Assembly (NCBI GenBank): GCA_963575745.1
Contig: CAUYUJ010017788.1
Coordinates: forward strand, 12,501 to 66,361
Source: Prorocentrum cordatum
Taxonomy: Eukaryota > Sar > Dinophyceae > Prorocentrales > Prorocentraceae
Reading direction: 5' to 3'
Length of the DNA stretch: 53,861 nucleotides
Positions within the stretch are counted from its first letter, which is position 1, and every line of letters starts with the position of its first letter. Of the stretch, positions 40,952 to 52,300 are shown piece by piece. A model generated the notes under the pieces. That model did not search any database. It was given only the letters and a program-made list of their open reading frames with translations, and had not been told where the DNA came from. Both the position numbers and the translations under genes were made by a program.

Positions 40952-41480
40952 GGGAGGAGGGAGGACGACGACGACGACGACGCAAGAGCGCGCGCGCACA
41001 CTTTTGTTGAAAACCCGTGTTGCGAAACCTTGTGTTTTTGTAGGTTTTTTGGACGCACGATTTCGAAATCCTTCCGAAACCGAAGGTTTTTGAAGGATTT
41101 CGGCATACGCCCGCGACGACGCGCGCGTCTGCACTTCGTCCCATTTTTTGCACAGGATTCTCGCGACGGCACACGCGCAAGGGCGTTCGACAGATTTCGA
41201 CATGCGCGCGCGCGAAGCCCGTTTGGTAGCATTTTGTGAAAATCTTGAAATTTCGCAAGAGCTCGCGCGTAAGCTTGTTTTGCAAATCAAATTTGCGAAA
41301 CCAAAATGTTTTTGTATGTTTTTGGGGAAATTCAATTTTGAAATCTCTCCGGAATCTCTCCGGAACCGAAGGTTTTTGAAGGATTTCGGCATGCGCGCGA
41401 CGACGCGCGCGTGTGCACTTCGTCCATTATTTTGCAAGGGATTCGTGAAAAAGTGCTATGTTAGAACAAAAAATATCACC
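40025..41480 (+). repeat. Composite repeat F with a 670-bp (ACG)n expansion
   Basis: Starts with TTTAGGATGGACGA (40053) and GTAGAGTCGATTCTCC (40130), then GTGGTGCA repeats and CAAACATCCCACCCTCC (40231). The interior is an ACG/ACA/GAG trinucleotide expansion (40310-40985), followed by two rounds of the TTGCGAAACC / GGATTTCGGCAT.CGC module to 41460. The Thr/Asp-rich and Val/Ser-rich open frames are products of the expansion. Confidence 0.8.
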
Positions 41481-41499
41481 GCATAGTGTGTTTTTACCA

Positions 41500-42480
41500 C
41501 GGAACCTCAGGGGGGGGAAACCGGCATGCCGGGGATGGTATGATTTCATAACCGCATGCCGATGATAATAAAGGGACCCCCCCCCCCTTCAGTATTTAGA
41601 GTTGATTATCGTCGCCCTATACAAAATTCAATTTGGGCGGCGAGCGCTGAGGCCGAACTTCATTATCACCTCGAAACGCTATGTTGAGATAGCAACATCA
41701 AGCGATGTTGATATAGCAACATCAAGCGAAGCGATCACACTTTTTCAGGATGTGTCAAGCGAAACCCATAATTTTGGGAGGCAGACTCAAACGAAACAAG
41801 CAATGTTCTTATTATTATTATACTTTCCTCTTCTTCTTTTATATTTCTATCTGTCCTCACGCTCGCCTGAACTTTTTTATCCCTGGGGTTGATTATCCAT
41901 GGAAAATGAAGCACATGAGCTACCCTACACGAGCACTGTAAAATAACAATTTTCATAAATCGTTTGTAAATCAAAATTGATAGATTTGGAACTTTGGATT
42001 TTTCCTTTCTTCGTCCTCTTCTTATTCTCCTCTTCTTCTTTCTTATTATTATTCTACTGTATTCTTCTTCTTCAATATTTCTCTCTGTCCCCACGCTCGC
42101 CTGAACTTTTTATCTCTGGGGTTGATTATCCATAAAAATTAAGGCACATGAGCTACCATACACGAGCACTTACAAAAAACAATTTTCATGAGAGATAAGC
42201 CATTGTTGAGGATATTTCTATGAAAACTAAACGCCAAGGATGTCTCAAAACGTGCTCGGCTTGGTCTCCTCTTGATCATCTCTTACTTCGAGATTATGCT
42301 GAGGTCTGCTGGGCTACTTTTATTATCTCTCCCTGAACCCCGAACTTTATTATCCCCTAGTGTTTATTCTCACGGGCATGAGGTTATTTAGGATGGACGA
42401 GTGTGCAGAATATATATGAAATTATACTATCCCAGGGGGAAGCGTTAAGTCGGGGGGGGGTAGAGTCTATTCTTTTGCTA
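41500..42480. repeat. A+T-rich island with 150-bp direct repeats
   Basis: Markedly A+T-richer than its surroundings. 41816-41967 is repeated at 42040-42189 (CACGCTCGCCTGAACTTTTT, GGTTGATTATCCAT, CACATGAGCTACC.TACACG). A TTTAGGATGGACGAGTGTGC block at 42389 matches the start of the F copy at 40053. No coding gene. Confidence 0.75.
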
Positions 42481-42484
42481 GAAA

Positions 42485-42760
42485 GGAGAATCTACGTAGT
42501 GCAAAACGTAAATGTAGTTCAAACTACGTGGTGAAATATACGTGGTGCAATATATGTTGAGCAAGGTCTGTCATGCAATCTCCGTTGTGCAATATACGTA
42601 GTGGGATATGCGTCGTGCACTCTACGTGGTGCAAGATATGTGGTGAAATATTTGCTGTGCAACCTATGATGTGCAACCAATATGGTGTACTCTACGAGGC
42701 GCAATCTATGTTCTGCAATCTGCGTTGCGCAATCTATGTGGAGCAACCTATGTACCGGTG
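42485..42760 (+). repeat. 15-bp GTGGTGCAAT minisatellite
   Basis: About 17 units of the type TACGTGGTGCAATCT, strongly diverged. The same words form the 5' module of composite F. Confidence 0.85.
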
Positions 42761-42764
42761 ACGA

Positions 42765-43410
42765 GGCGGGGACGGGCGGCGACATGGCGGCGACGGCGGC
42801 AACATAGCCGCCAGACCCGCAGACAGGCCCAGACAACGGGCGTCGACGAGGCGGCGACAGGGCGGCAACGGCGGCAACATAGCCGCCAGACCGGCAGACA
42901 GGCCCAGACAACGGGCGGCGACGAGGCTGCGACGGGGCGGCGACGACGGCAAGATAGCCGCCAGACCGGCAGACAGGCCCAGACAACGGGCGGCGACGAG
43001 GCTGCGACGGGGCGGCGACGACGGCAAGATAGCCGCCAGACTGTCAGACAGGCCCAAACGGCGGGCGGCGACGAGGCGGCGACGGGGCGGCGACGGCGGC
43101 AAATCAGCCGCACAGCAGAACTAAGAATCCCGAAATGCAAGCACTCTCTGGGGAAACCTGTGGTTCTCGCCCCGGCGACGCGCCAAGTCGTCTTAAAGAC
43201 AACCCAGCCACTGCAAGGGTGGATGTTCCCCACACAGCGCTTGCACTTAGATCTTCTTACTTCTGGAATACGCAACTAAGTTTGCGGGCCGGTCTGGCGG
43301 CTATGTCGCCGCCATCGCCGCCTGGTCGCCGCACCTAGTCTGGGCCTGCGGGCCAGTCTGGCGGCTATGCCGCTTCCGTCGCTGCCCCGTCGCTGCTGTC
43401 GCCGCTCGTC
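42765..43410. repeat. Family H 75-bp array with an inverted second array
   Basis: Plus-oriented units at 42765-43112, exactly 75 bp apart (GCCGCCAGACCGGCAGACAG, CGGGCGGCGACGAGG). A spacer follows at 43112-43275 carrying inverted TGCAAGC.CT..GTGGGGAA words at its two ends (43136; 43230-43250). Minus-oriented H units follow at 43280-43410. The whole is a large inverted repeat. Confidence 0.85.
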
Positions 43411-43435
43411 GCCGCTGTTGGACCGCACCACATAG

Positions 43436-43640
43436 ATTGCGTTGCCTTGCAATGCTTTGCGTTGCGCTTCGTTGCGTTGCATTGCTTGGCATTGCGTCGC
43501 ATTGCTTCGCGTTGCTTCGCGTTGCTTGGCATTGCCTGGCGTTGCTTGGCATTGAATTGCATTGCATTGCATCGCATTGTTTTGCATCGCGGTGTTTTGC
43601 ATTGCTGTCGGCTGTCTTGCAATACTTTGCATGGCACAGA
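43436..43640. repeat. (TTGCA/TTGCG)n pentanucleotide-type repeat
   Basis: ATTGC, GTTGC and TTGGC units in irregular series. No gene from 43640 to 43895. Confidence 0.85.
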
Positions 43641-43894
43641 TTTGCGTGTCGTTGCACTGCTTAGCTGCACGTTTGACAATAACAGTCTGCACACATCAGC
43701 TTACACCACCTGTAGACTCCTGTCTAGGAGAATACCAAAATCGACCACCACCAACACCACCCCCAAGGACTTATTGGTCCCCCCTGGGGATGAGCAGTGT
43801 ACATGTGGTTCTGCCCCAATCACCCATCCGAAATATGAACTCAGACCACCCCAGGCAAGCCCGTATGCCCCCCTTGTTCATCCGTTACAAATGG

Positions 43895-44540
43895 GTTATG
43901 CGCGCACACTCGTTTAACACAACCCATCACTGTTCCAGAATCAATTGCAAAAAAAAAAAAAAAAAAAAAAAAAAACGTGGCGATGTGCACACGCGCGCGT
44001 GGTTGCGCACGCATGCCGAAATAATTGTGTTGTGTGTTGCATAAATACAAATCCACAAATATGCATACATATATGTATACATATGTATACACATGTGCCA
44101 CTATGTGTATATATACACACACGTACATACGTATCTACCTAAATATGTATAAACAGTGCAGCCCTAAATTCAAAACCGAGAACCACGAAAACATGTTCAA
44201 AATCAAAAGCATGGCTTCGCAGCAAAAATTGCCAACACTGCGTTCGAACTCCTGCCTATTCTTAAGAAAATCAACGACTTTTCAACATGTTCATAAAGTG
44301 CTACCAAGCGGGCCTCTCGCGCGCGCATGTCGGAATCGTTCGAATGTCCTTGTGCGCGTGCTGTCGCAAGAACCCCTTCTACAAGAAACGGGACGAGGTG
44401 CACGCACACGCGCGCGTCGTCGCGCGCGCATGGCATAAACAAAAAAAATACAGGAATCGTTTCGTCCGAATTTCAGAAACGAGTGCTCCGAATACGTATA
44501 AAAGGACACACGGCTTGGCAACATCGGTTCTGGGAGGGAA
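43895..44540 (-). repeat. Composite repeat F, minus copy, with poly(A)
   Basis: GCGCGCACACTCGTTTAACAC (43898) complements the end of the F copy at 39966. A run of 27 A lies at 43949-43975. CGCGCATG.CG.AAT modules occur at 43996, 44320 and 44420. Confidence 0.65.
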
Positions 44541-44559
44541 ATTATACATATATTCTATA

Positions 44560-44665
44560 AGTAATAATAAAAATAATAATAATAATAAGAAGAAGAAGAA
44601 GAAGAATAAAAATAATACCAATAATAATAATAAAAATAATAACAATAATAATAATAATAATAATT
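44560..44665. repeat. (AAT)n/(AAG)n microsatellite
   Basis: AATAATAAT with AAGAAGAAG and AAAATAAT interruptions, directly before the family D array. Confidence 0.95.
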
Positions 44666-44689
44666 TGAGGGAGTTTCTGTGGAACTACC

Positions 44690-46880
44690 GTCATCCTCAC
44701 CCCCGGCGCGGGGAGCAGAGGAGCCCAGAGCGGCCTCCGCCACCGTTTCCGGACAGATCCGGTGGATCCGCCGACGAATCCCAAACCGGCGCCCTCGCTT
44801 GAGACATCCTCACAAAACCGGCCCCGGGGGAGGTGCCCAGAGGAGCCCAGAGCGGCCTCCGGCACCGTTTCCGGACAGATCCGGTGGATCCGGTGGATCC
44901 GCCGACGAATCCCAAACCGGCGCCCTCGCTTGAGACATCCTCACAAAACCGGCCCCGGGGGAGGTGCCCAGAGGAGCCCAGAGCGGCCTCCGGCACCGTT
45001 TCCGGACAGATCCGCTGGATCCGGTGACGAATCCCAAACCGGGGCCCTCGCTTGAGACATCCTCACAAAACCGGCCCCGGGGGCGGATCCGGACGGATCC
45101 GCTGGATCCGGGGACGAATCCCAAACCGGCGCCCTCGCCTGAGACATCCTCACAAAACCGGCCCCGGGGGAGGTGCCCAGAGGAGCCCAGAGCGGCCTCC
45201 GGCACCGTTTCCGGACAGATCCGGTGGATCCGTGACGAATCCCAAACCGGCGCCCTCGCTTGAGACATCCTCACAAAACCGGAAAGGGGAGCCCCCCGGG
45301 GAGGTGCCCAGAGGAGAGCGGCCTCTCCCGCACCGTTTCCGGACATCCGGTGGATCCGCTGGATCCGGTGACGAATCCCAAACCGGCGCCCTCGCTTGAG
45401 ACATCCTCACAAAACCGGCCCCGGGGGAGGTGCCCAGAGGAGCCCAGAGCGGCCTCCGGCACCGTTTCCGGACGGATCCGCTGGATCCGGTGACGAATCC
45501 CAAACCGGCGCCCTCGCTTGAGACATCCTCACAAAACCGGCCCCGGGGGAGGTGCCCAGAGGAGCCCAGAGCGGCCTCCGGCACCGTTTCCGGACAGATC
45601 CGCTGGATCCGCCGACGAATCCCAAACCGGCGCCCTCGCTTGAGACATCCTCACAAAACCGGCCCCGGGGGAGGTGCCCAGAGGAGCCCAGAGCGGCCTC
45701 CGGCACCGTTTCGGACAGATCCGGTGGAGGCCCCGACGAATCCCAAACCGGCGCCCTCGCTTGAGACATCCTCACAAAACCGGCCCCGGGGGAGGTGCCC
45801 AGAGGAGCCCAGAGCGGCCTCCGGCACCGTTTCCGGACAGATCCGGTGGATCCGGTGACGAATCCCAAACCGGCGCCCTCGCTTGAGACATCCTCACAAA
45901 ACCGGCCCCGGGGGAGGTGCCCAGAGGAGCCCAGAGCGGCCTCCGGCACCGTTTCCGGACAGATCCGGTGGATCCGGTGACGAATCCCAAACCGGCGCCC
46001 TCGCTTGAGACATCCTCACAAAACCGGCCCCGGGGGAGGTGCCCAGAGGAGCCCAGAGCGGCCTCCGGCACCGTTTCCGGACAGATCCGGTGGATCCGGT
46101 GGATCCGCCGACGAATCCCAAACCGGCGCCCTCGCTTGAGACATCCTCACAAAACCGGCCCCGGGGGAGGTGCCCAGAGGAGCCCAGAGCGGCCTCCGGC
46201 ACCGTTTCCGGACAGATCCGCTGGATCCGCTGGATCCGCTGGATCCGGTGACGAATCCCAAACCGGCGCCCTCGCTTGAGACATCCTCACAAAACCGGCC
46301 CCGGGGGAGGTGCCCAGAGGAGCCCAGAGCGGCCTCCGGCACCGTTTCCGGACAGATCCGGTGGATCCGCTGGATCCGCTGGATCCGGTGACGAATCCCA
46401 AACCGGCGCCCTCGCTTGAGACATCCTCACAAAACCGGCCCCGGGGGAGGTGCCCAGAGGAGCCCAGAGCGGCCTCCGGCACCGTTTCCGGACAGATCCT
46501 GGATCCGCTGGATCCGGTGACGAATCCCAAACCGGCGCCCTCGCTTGAGACATCCTCACAAAACCAGCCCCGGGGGAGGTGCCCAGAGGAGCCCAGAGCG
46601 GCCTCCGGCACCGTTTCCGGACAGATCCGCTGGATCCGGTGGATCCGCCGACGAATCCCAAACCGGCCCCGGGGGAGGTGCCCATGGAGCCCAGAGCGGC
46701 CTCCGGCACCGTTTCCGGACAGATCCGCTGGATCCGGTGACGAATCCCAAACCGGCGCCCTCGCTTGAGACATCCTCACAAAACCGGCCCCGGGGGAGGT
46801 GCCCAGAGGAGCCCAGAGCGGCCTCCGGCACCGTTTCCGGACAGATCCGGACAGATCTGGTGGATCCGCGCCCCGGGGGA
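44690..46880 (+). repeat. Family D tandem array, 122-bp units, ~17 copies with nested 9-bp repeat
   Basis: Unit core CAAACCGGCGCCCTCGCTTG / AGACATCCTCACAAAACCGG / GGGGAGGTGCCCAGAGGAGC / GGCACCGTTTCCGGACAGAT. Between units one to four copies of the 9-bp GGTGGATCC/GCTGGATCC vary, giving unit lengths of about 122, 131 and 140 bp. One unit (~46640-46680) carries a deletion and another (45279-45300) a GAAAGGGGAGCC insertion. The open frames are shadows. Confidence 0.95.
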
Positions 46881-46887
46881 GGTGCCC

Positions 46888-46955
46888 AGAGGAGGAATGA
46901 GGAGGAAGAGGAGGAGGAGGAGGAGGAGGAGGAGGAGGAGGAGGAGGAGGAGGAG
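46888..46955. repeat. (GGA)n microsatellite
   Basis: GAGGAGGAG tract at the right edge of array D. A+T/GA-rich spacer to 47120 without a gene. Confidence 0.9.
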
Positions 46956-47119
46956 AAGATGATGGAGCTGTGGGGTGGAGGAGGACAGACGGAGGCAAGA
47001 GAAGGATGGAGGAGGAGGAGGAGGAGGAACCTCATCCTCACCCTCGCCAACAAGCGCACGCACCTTCTTCTATATACAGAAACTCCCGATCAACCGCAGA
47101 GCGGCCGGCTAGTAATAAT

Positions 47120-47770
47120 AATAATGAGCGCGCGCTCTTGCGAATTCTTAAGACAGCCCTGAGTAATTCAACATGTTCATGGAATTCTTCCAACAGGGGC
47201 TCTCGCGCCGCATGTCGAACTCATCCGAACGCCCTCGCGCGCGTGCTAGGGGGGCACGATCCGTGTCAAATAATACAACGCGGGCCACTCGCGCGCGTCG
47301 GCCGCGCGCGCATGTCGAAGTCCTTCCAAAACCTGCATCACCGGCGCGAGGACATCGACATCGTTATCGGCGTGCGTGATCAATATCGGCGCCGTCTTTG
47401 GCCTTGCGGTTGTCATCGCCACCATCGTCACCATCATCGCTAAACCCTCATCATCGTGCCTACCTGTGTCGGCGTCGCCATGATACCGCGACCGCCCAAA
47501 TCACCGACTTGCACTGAAGTGCCCGCTGGGAAGTGCCCCGGCAATCAGCGCTGACGCAGCCGCGTCGGCCGCGCCACACAAGCTGGCCGTTGCGCGCGCG
47601 AGAATGCGAGGGCTCGCGCGGCTGCAGAGATGCACCAGCCAACGCCAAGCACTCATCGCAATCGCCGTCGCATGGGTTTTGCAAACCAAGTTGCGAGTGG
47701 GTGGATGGGATGATTGCGCGAGCAGTGAAGTTGACAACTCAGTGCAAGCATTGGAAACTTCCTTAGACTT
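47120..47770 (-). repeat. Composite repeat F, minus copy
   Basis: CGCGCTCTTGCGAATTCTTA (47130), CGCGCGCATGTCGAAGTCC (47306), the interior ATCGTCACCATCATCG, TTTGCAAACCAAGTTGCGAG (47677) and TGATTGCGCGAGCAGTG (47711) occur in the reverse order of the 38690 copy. No gene recognised in 47770-48350; short CTTCTCTGAAG / CTTCAGAGAAG inverted words lie at 48212-48265. Confidence 0.7.
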
Positions 47771-48356
47771 TGTGATGAGGCCTCCTCGCAGTCCTTCCAC
47801 CTAGAAGGATGCAAGGCAGCTCATGTTCAAAACGGGACTGCCGCCTGAATGACGAATGACAACCCAACGTGGCGCTCGTCTTGCAGCGAAGGGGGGCTTT
47901 CCGTAATGAGCCGAAATGCCCAGGGGACCTGGAACGGGAGGGTGCATTTGGGAAGACCAAAAGTAACGATACCGCTCTACCCAGGACCTCTCCTAGAGTG
48001 CGTTCCGACGAGAACTTCGAGGCGAATCCAGCGGTGGCGACGAGGGCCTCCCGGGAGGCCCGAAAAAGGGAGAACGGCAGAAGGGTAGCGGTATAGATAC
48101 CTTTTCTCGGCGGCGAGCCCTGGGGGGGAAGTGAGAAGGAGCGGGCCTTCCCAGAAGGCTCGGAAGTCCCCGGCCTTCCGGGAGGTTTTTCGCCTACCCC
48201 GAAGGCGCCGAAAACTTCTCTGAAGACCGCAGCGCCTCTGAGAAGCCCGCCGCCTTCAGAGAAGGTCTCCTCCCTCTCGTTTCCCCCCCCCGCTCGCCGC
48301 CGACTTCTGGACCCTGCACCCAGACCTGGGCCAGTGCACCCCTGCCCCTTCGGGGA

Positions 48357-48514
48357 TGGACAGACCTCCGTTTAGTAAAACGTGGTTTAGTGAAAACGAC
48401 CTGAGGCCCAAACCTGGCGGGCGCAAGCCTGGAAAATAACGGCCGCGGCGCCCTCTCGAGAACCGAAAACGGACCATTCACGAATCGACGTGTCACTGTT
48501 AGGAGGTCTGTCCA
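48357..48514. mobile_element. TIR element, 158 bp (MITE-like)
   Basis: Starts TGGACAGACCTCC and ends with its exact complement GGAGGTCTGTCCA. The imperfect pairing extends to about 45 bp (GTTTAGT..ACGTGG../..). No clear target duplication. 48540-48760 is GC-rich with no recognised gene and ends in CTCCTCGCTC repeats. Confidence 0.65.
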
Positions 48515-48761
48515 CCCCCCGACCCCTGCAGGCTGCTGCAAGAGCCGGCGCCCGGACTGACCCCCCGCTTGCACGAGCCCCCCGGCCCCGGGAGCCCCGC
48601 GGAGGGCCGCCGGCGCCTCGCCTCGCCGGAGTCCCTTGCTCCCGTGCTGGCCGAGCAGGGGCCGAGCAGCGAGTGGCGAGTGCCCTCCACTTCCCCCTCC
48701 TCCTCCTCCTCCTCCTCCTCCTCCTCGCTCCTCCTCGCTCCTCCTCGCTCCTCCTCGCTCC

Positions 48762-48861
48762 NNNNNNNNNNNNNNNNNNNNNNNNNNNNNNNNNNNNNNN
48801 NNNNNNNNNNNNNNNNNNNNNNNNNNNNNNNNNNNNNNNNNNNNNNNNNNNNNNNNNNNNN
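48762..48861. other. Assembly gap, 100 N
   Basis: Exactly 100 N, the usual placeholder for a gap of unknown size. It is bordered on the left by CTCCTCGCTC repeats and on the right by element A monomers, so an A element is broken here. Confidence 1.
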
Positions 48862-49160
48862 CATGAGCCCCCCACACACACAAATTTCGGCACACCCCCC
48901 ACACGTTTCGTGGTCCCATGGTGAGTTCCACCGACGGCCCCAGTGCTGCTGCCCGCATGTGTCTCCCACGCCCACGTCGTCTCCTCCCTCACACGTTTCG
49001 TGGCCCCATATAGGGAGTTCCACCGAATGCCCCAGCGCCGCCGCCCGCATGCGCTCCGCACACCAATCCCCCTCACACGCGTCTTGGCCCCATAGGGGGG
49101 GGCCACCGAAATTGATAGTGTCAACTGCGGTATACACACCTGCACACGGTTGGGTCCTTC
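48862..49160 (+). repeat. Element A, 3' part
   Basis: About three 90-bp monomers then CTGCACACGGTTGGGTCC (49140-49157), the conserved right end. The left part is lost in the gap. Confidence 0.85.
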
Positions 49161-49275
49161 GTCTGGCTAATTTTTGTTACGTCCCCCCCTCCTCCTCCCC
49201 CTCCTCCTCCCCCGCGCCCCCTCCTCCTCTTCCGATTGCTCTTCCGATTGCCCCTGATCCAAGAGTGAGTTGTTC

Positions 49276-49725
49276 CCAACCATCCTATGGTGGTGGGTCC
49301 ACGTTTTGAAGAGACGTCGCCCCGCGTTCTTCTCCTCTCCTCCTCTCCTCCCCACCTCCTCTCTCCTTCCTCCTCCTCCGGCCCGCCCTTTTGATCCCCC
49401 CCCCCCTCCTCCCTTTTATCATTTAATAATCATCATCAATCTTAGCAGCAGCATCATCATCATCATCATCATCATTCATCATCATCATCATCTCATCATC
49501 ATCGCATCATTTCGTCATCATTCACCATCATCATCATCATCAATCATCATCATTCATCATCATCTCATTTCATCTCATCATATTCATCATAATCATAATC
49601 ATCCTCATTACATCATATCATCATCATTTCTCACCATTCACCATTCACCATCATCATTCATCATTCATCATCATCATAATAATCATCCTTATCATCATCA
49701 TCTTTCAATCCATCAGCATCATCAG

Positions 49726-49773
<48 letters not shown>

Positions 49774-50870
49774 GGTCATCGTTCAGTGCTGCCGCTCGCA
49801 TGCGTCGCCCACACCCATGTCGGCACACCCCTCAAACGTTTCGTGGACCCATGGGGAGCCCAACCGAAGGCCCCAGTGTTGCCGCTCGCATGCGTCCCCC
49901 ACACCATTTCGGCACGCACCTCGCACGTTTCGTGCCCCATAGGGAGCACCACCGACGGCCTCAGTGCTGCCGCCCGCATGCGCCCCCCACACCCATGTCG
50001 GCACACCCCACACACGTTTCGTGGCCCCATGGGGAGCCCAACCGATGGCCCCTGTGCTGCCGCCCGCATTCGCCTCCCACGTCAATTTCGGCACACACCT
50101 CGCACGCTTCGTGGCCACATAAGGATCCCCCCTGAAGGCCCCAATGTTGCCGCCCGCATGCGTCCCCCACACTCATTTCGGCACGCCCCTCGCACGTTTC
50201 GTGGCCCCATAGGGGGGCATCACTGAAGGCCCGAGCGCTGCCGCCCGCATGCGTCACGCACACCCAATTCGGCACACCCCTCACACGTTTCGTGGCACCC
50301 AGGTCACGACACATGCGCATCAGGGACTCCATGTGCCACAGGGACTCCAGTGTCACAGAAGTTGTCCCTGTAGCTTTGCATCAAGGACTCAATCGTCAGG
50401 GATTCCAGCGTCACAGAATTTGTCCCTTGCACGCCTTTGCATCAGAGGCTCCAGCGTCACAGAATTTGTCCCTGTCATCAGGGATACCATGCGTCACGCG
50501 CACCCATTTCGGCACAGTCGTCACACGCGTCGTGGCCCCATAAGGAGCTCTACAGAAGGCCCCAGGGCTGCCGGCAGCATGCGTCACGCACACCCAATTC
50601 GGCACACCCCTCACACGTTGCGTGTCCCCATAGTGAGCTCCACCGAAGGCCCCAGTGCTGCCGCCCGCATGCGCCACGCACACCAAATTCGGCATACCCT
50701 TCAGGCCCCACAGGGAGTTCCACCGACGGGCCGAGTGCTGCCGCCCGCATGCGTCCACCTCGCTCAAATCCCTCGCGCGATTCGTGGCCCCATCGGTAGC
50801 TCCACCGACAAGGATTGTGTCAATTGCGGTATTCACACCTGCACGTGGTTGGGTCCTTCGTCAGGCTAAT
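49276..50870 (+). repeat. Element A, complete copy with (CAT)n
   Basis: Left end CCCAACCATCCTATGGTGG and GTTTTGAAGAGACGTCGCC, CCTCC tract, (CAT)n 49420-49775, about six monomers 49795-50300, an inserted sub-repeat (50300-50495), four more monomers to 50810, right end TGCACGTGGTTGGGTCC (50839-50857) and GGCTAATTTACGCCGCTCGC. Confidence 0.85.
50310..50495 (+). repeat. Three-copy CTCCAG.GTCACAGAA repeat inside element A
   Basis: Three ~55-60 bp units with CTCCAG.GTCACAGAA, TTTGTCCCT and TTTGCATCA, found nowhere else in the window. Confidence 0.8.
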
Positions 50871-51319
50871 TTACGCCGCTCGCTTTCTTTCCTCCTCCTC
50901 CTCCTCCTCCTCCTCCACCTCGTCCTCCTCTTCCGCTTCCTCCTCCCCCTCCGCCCCCTTATCCCCACGTCCTCTTCCTCCTCCTCCTCGCGGCGTCTCG
51001 GAAGTCTCTTGGCGCGTTGTGGCTGGCCCCGCGGGCGAGAGGGGTCCAAGATGTCCCTTGATGCCACCTTGGATGGCATCGCTCACAGATGGGGGCACCC
51101 CTAATGTGCGCTGTCCCCTCTAGAGCCCCGTCGCCACTTGGAACGCTCTCGGGCCGCCCCTGCCACCCGTCCCCCCTCCCCCCCCGTTTTAGGGCTGTGT
51201 TTGTCCCCTGTTGGGCTACGTTTGGCCATCTTTGAGCGGCCCCGACACCTCGGACGGGCGTCGGAACCGCGACGGCGAGTACGCCAACCACACGTATTTC
51301 CATTGGGCGTTGGGTCACG

Positions 51320-51560
51320 TTGGCTTCTTGGGGGCACCCTTGGGGGGCTCTGTTGGGCACTTGGAGCTCTTGGGGCGGCCTTGTGCGTCGTAGAGCCTCT
51401 TCGGCGCCGCGTTGATGTATAGTGCGTTATATTGGGTCACGGGTGCGGCTACCTTGAGCCCCCCTGGGCTCTCTGAGGCTGGACTCTTTGGGCTCTCTGG
51501 GGCGCTCTGGGCTATGCTGGGCCACCATGGGCTCTCTGAGGTCCTCTTAGGGCCGTCGCG
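51320..51560 (+). repeat. Diverged ladder repeat E
   Basis: CTTGGGGGCACCCTTGGGG and GGGCTCTCTGGGGCGCTCTG units at about 12-bp spacing. 50880-51320 is CCT-rich spacer with no gene recognised. Confidence 0.55.
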
Positions 51561-51819
51561 GGACATGTCGCGCCACTTCGCGTCGCGCCTCGGCGATGGA
51601 GTTTGGCGCGTCTGCGGGGCGCGCGAAGACTCTACAACGGGGCGCGACATGAAACGTGATCGCGCGCCCGCCGCCCCCTCCCCCTCCCCGTCCAGGTCCA
51701 ATGGGGGGGGGGAGAGGGGGTGCGGGAGCTGCAGACCCTCCCCGACGGGGAGAAGAAATGGTGAAAGAGAAAACGCCTTTGCTTTAAACCGACGGCCCCC
51801 AGGGGGCAGCTGGGATTGT

Positions 51820-52000
51820 TCTTCAATGCTAGTAATGGTTTCCATTTGAGAGATGCTGGCATGCAGCTCCCATTCAACGATGCACATGCTTGGCTTTGCG
51901 CTGATGTTTCTGTCATTGTTGCGGACGAGCAAGCACTGAAAGAAATATTTGACGCTTTGCGTATCCCCGCCGACCGATCTTGCGCCATGCGCTCGAATGA
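51820..52000 (+). pseudogene. Short coding fragment, possible dinoflagellate mobile-element protein
   Basis: The plus frame from about 51816 to 52000 reads FHLRDAGMQLPFNDAHAW followed by LCADVSVIVADEQALKEIFD. The composition is protein-like and the A+T content is higher than on both sides. The VIVADEQALKEIFDA motif resembles, from memory, a segment common in unnamed mobile-element proteins of dinoflagellates, where a Cys-rich motif follows. Here the next residues (RSCAMRSN) keep only one Cys. Upstream, the frame is closed and another frame is needed, so this is a broken piece. I cannot assign a function. Confidence 0.3.
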
Positions 52001-52154
52001 AAAGCGCCGACCATCGGCATCTGTGTTCCGCCTCCATCGTCCTCGCCCTGCCCCCTGCCAACGCCGACGTAGCGACAGCGCTCTGCGCGCCCCAGCGGTC
52101 GCCTCCAGCGCCGTGGAAGCGACGGCGACCTCCGATGCCGTTATGTGAAGAACG

Positions 52155-52300
52155 ATGCCACGCCCAAACCACAAAAAATACCCTGGCGAAGGACCCAACC
52201 ACATGCAATCGTAAATACAGCAATTTGGAATATCTTCTTCGGTGGCGAGCTCTATGGTGCCACGAGCCGTGTGAAGGGTGCGCCGAAAATGATGGCGGTC
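52155..52300 (-). repeat. Inverted fragment of element A
   Basis: CGAAGGACCCAACCACATGC (52182-52201) is the complement of the A right end. One reversed monomer follows (GGTGCCACGAGCCGTGTGAA). A (CCT)n tract follows at 52320-52420. No gene in 52430-52610. Confidence 0.65.

Noticed and set aside
44690-46998. Series of 60-280 codon frames on both strands
   Set aside because: Shadows of the 122-bp array; the repeat, not coding constraint, explains the openness.
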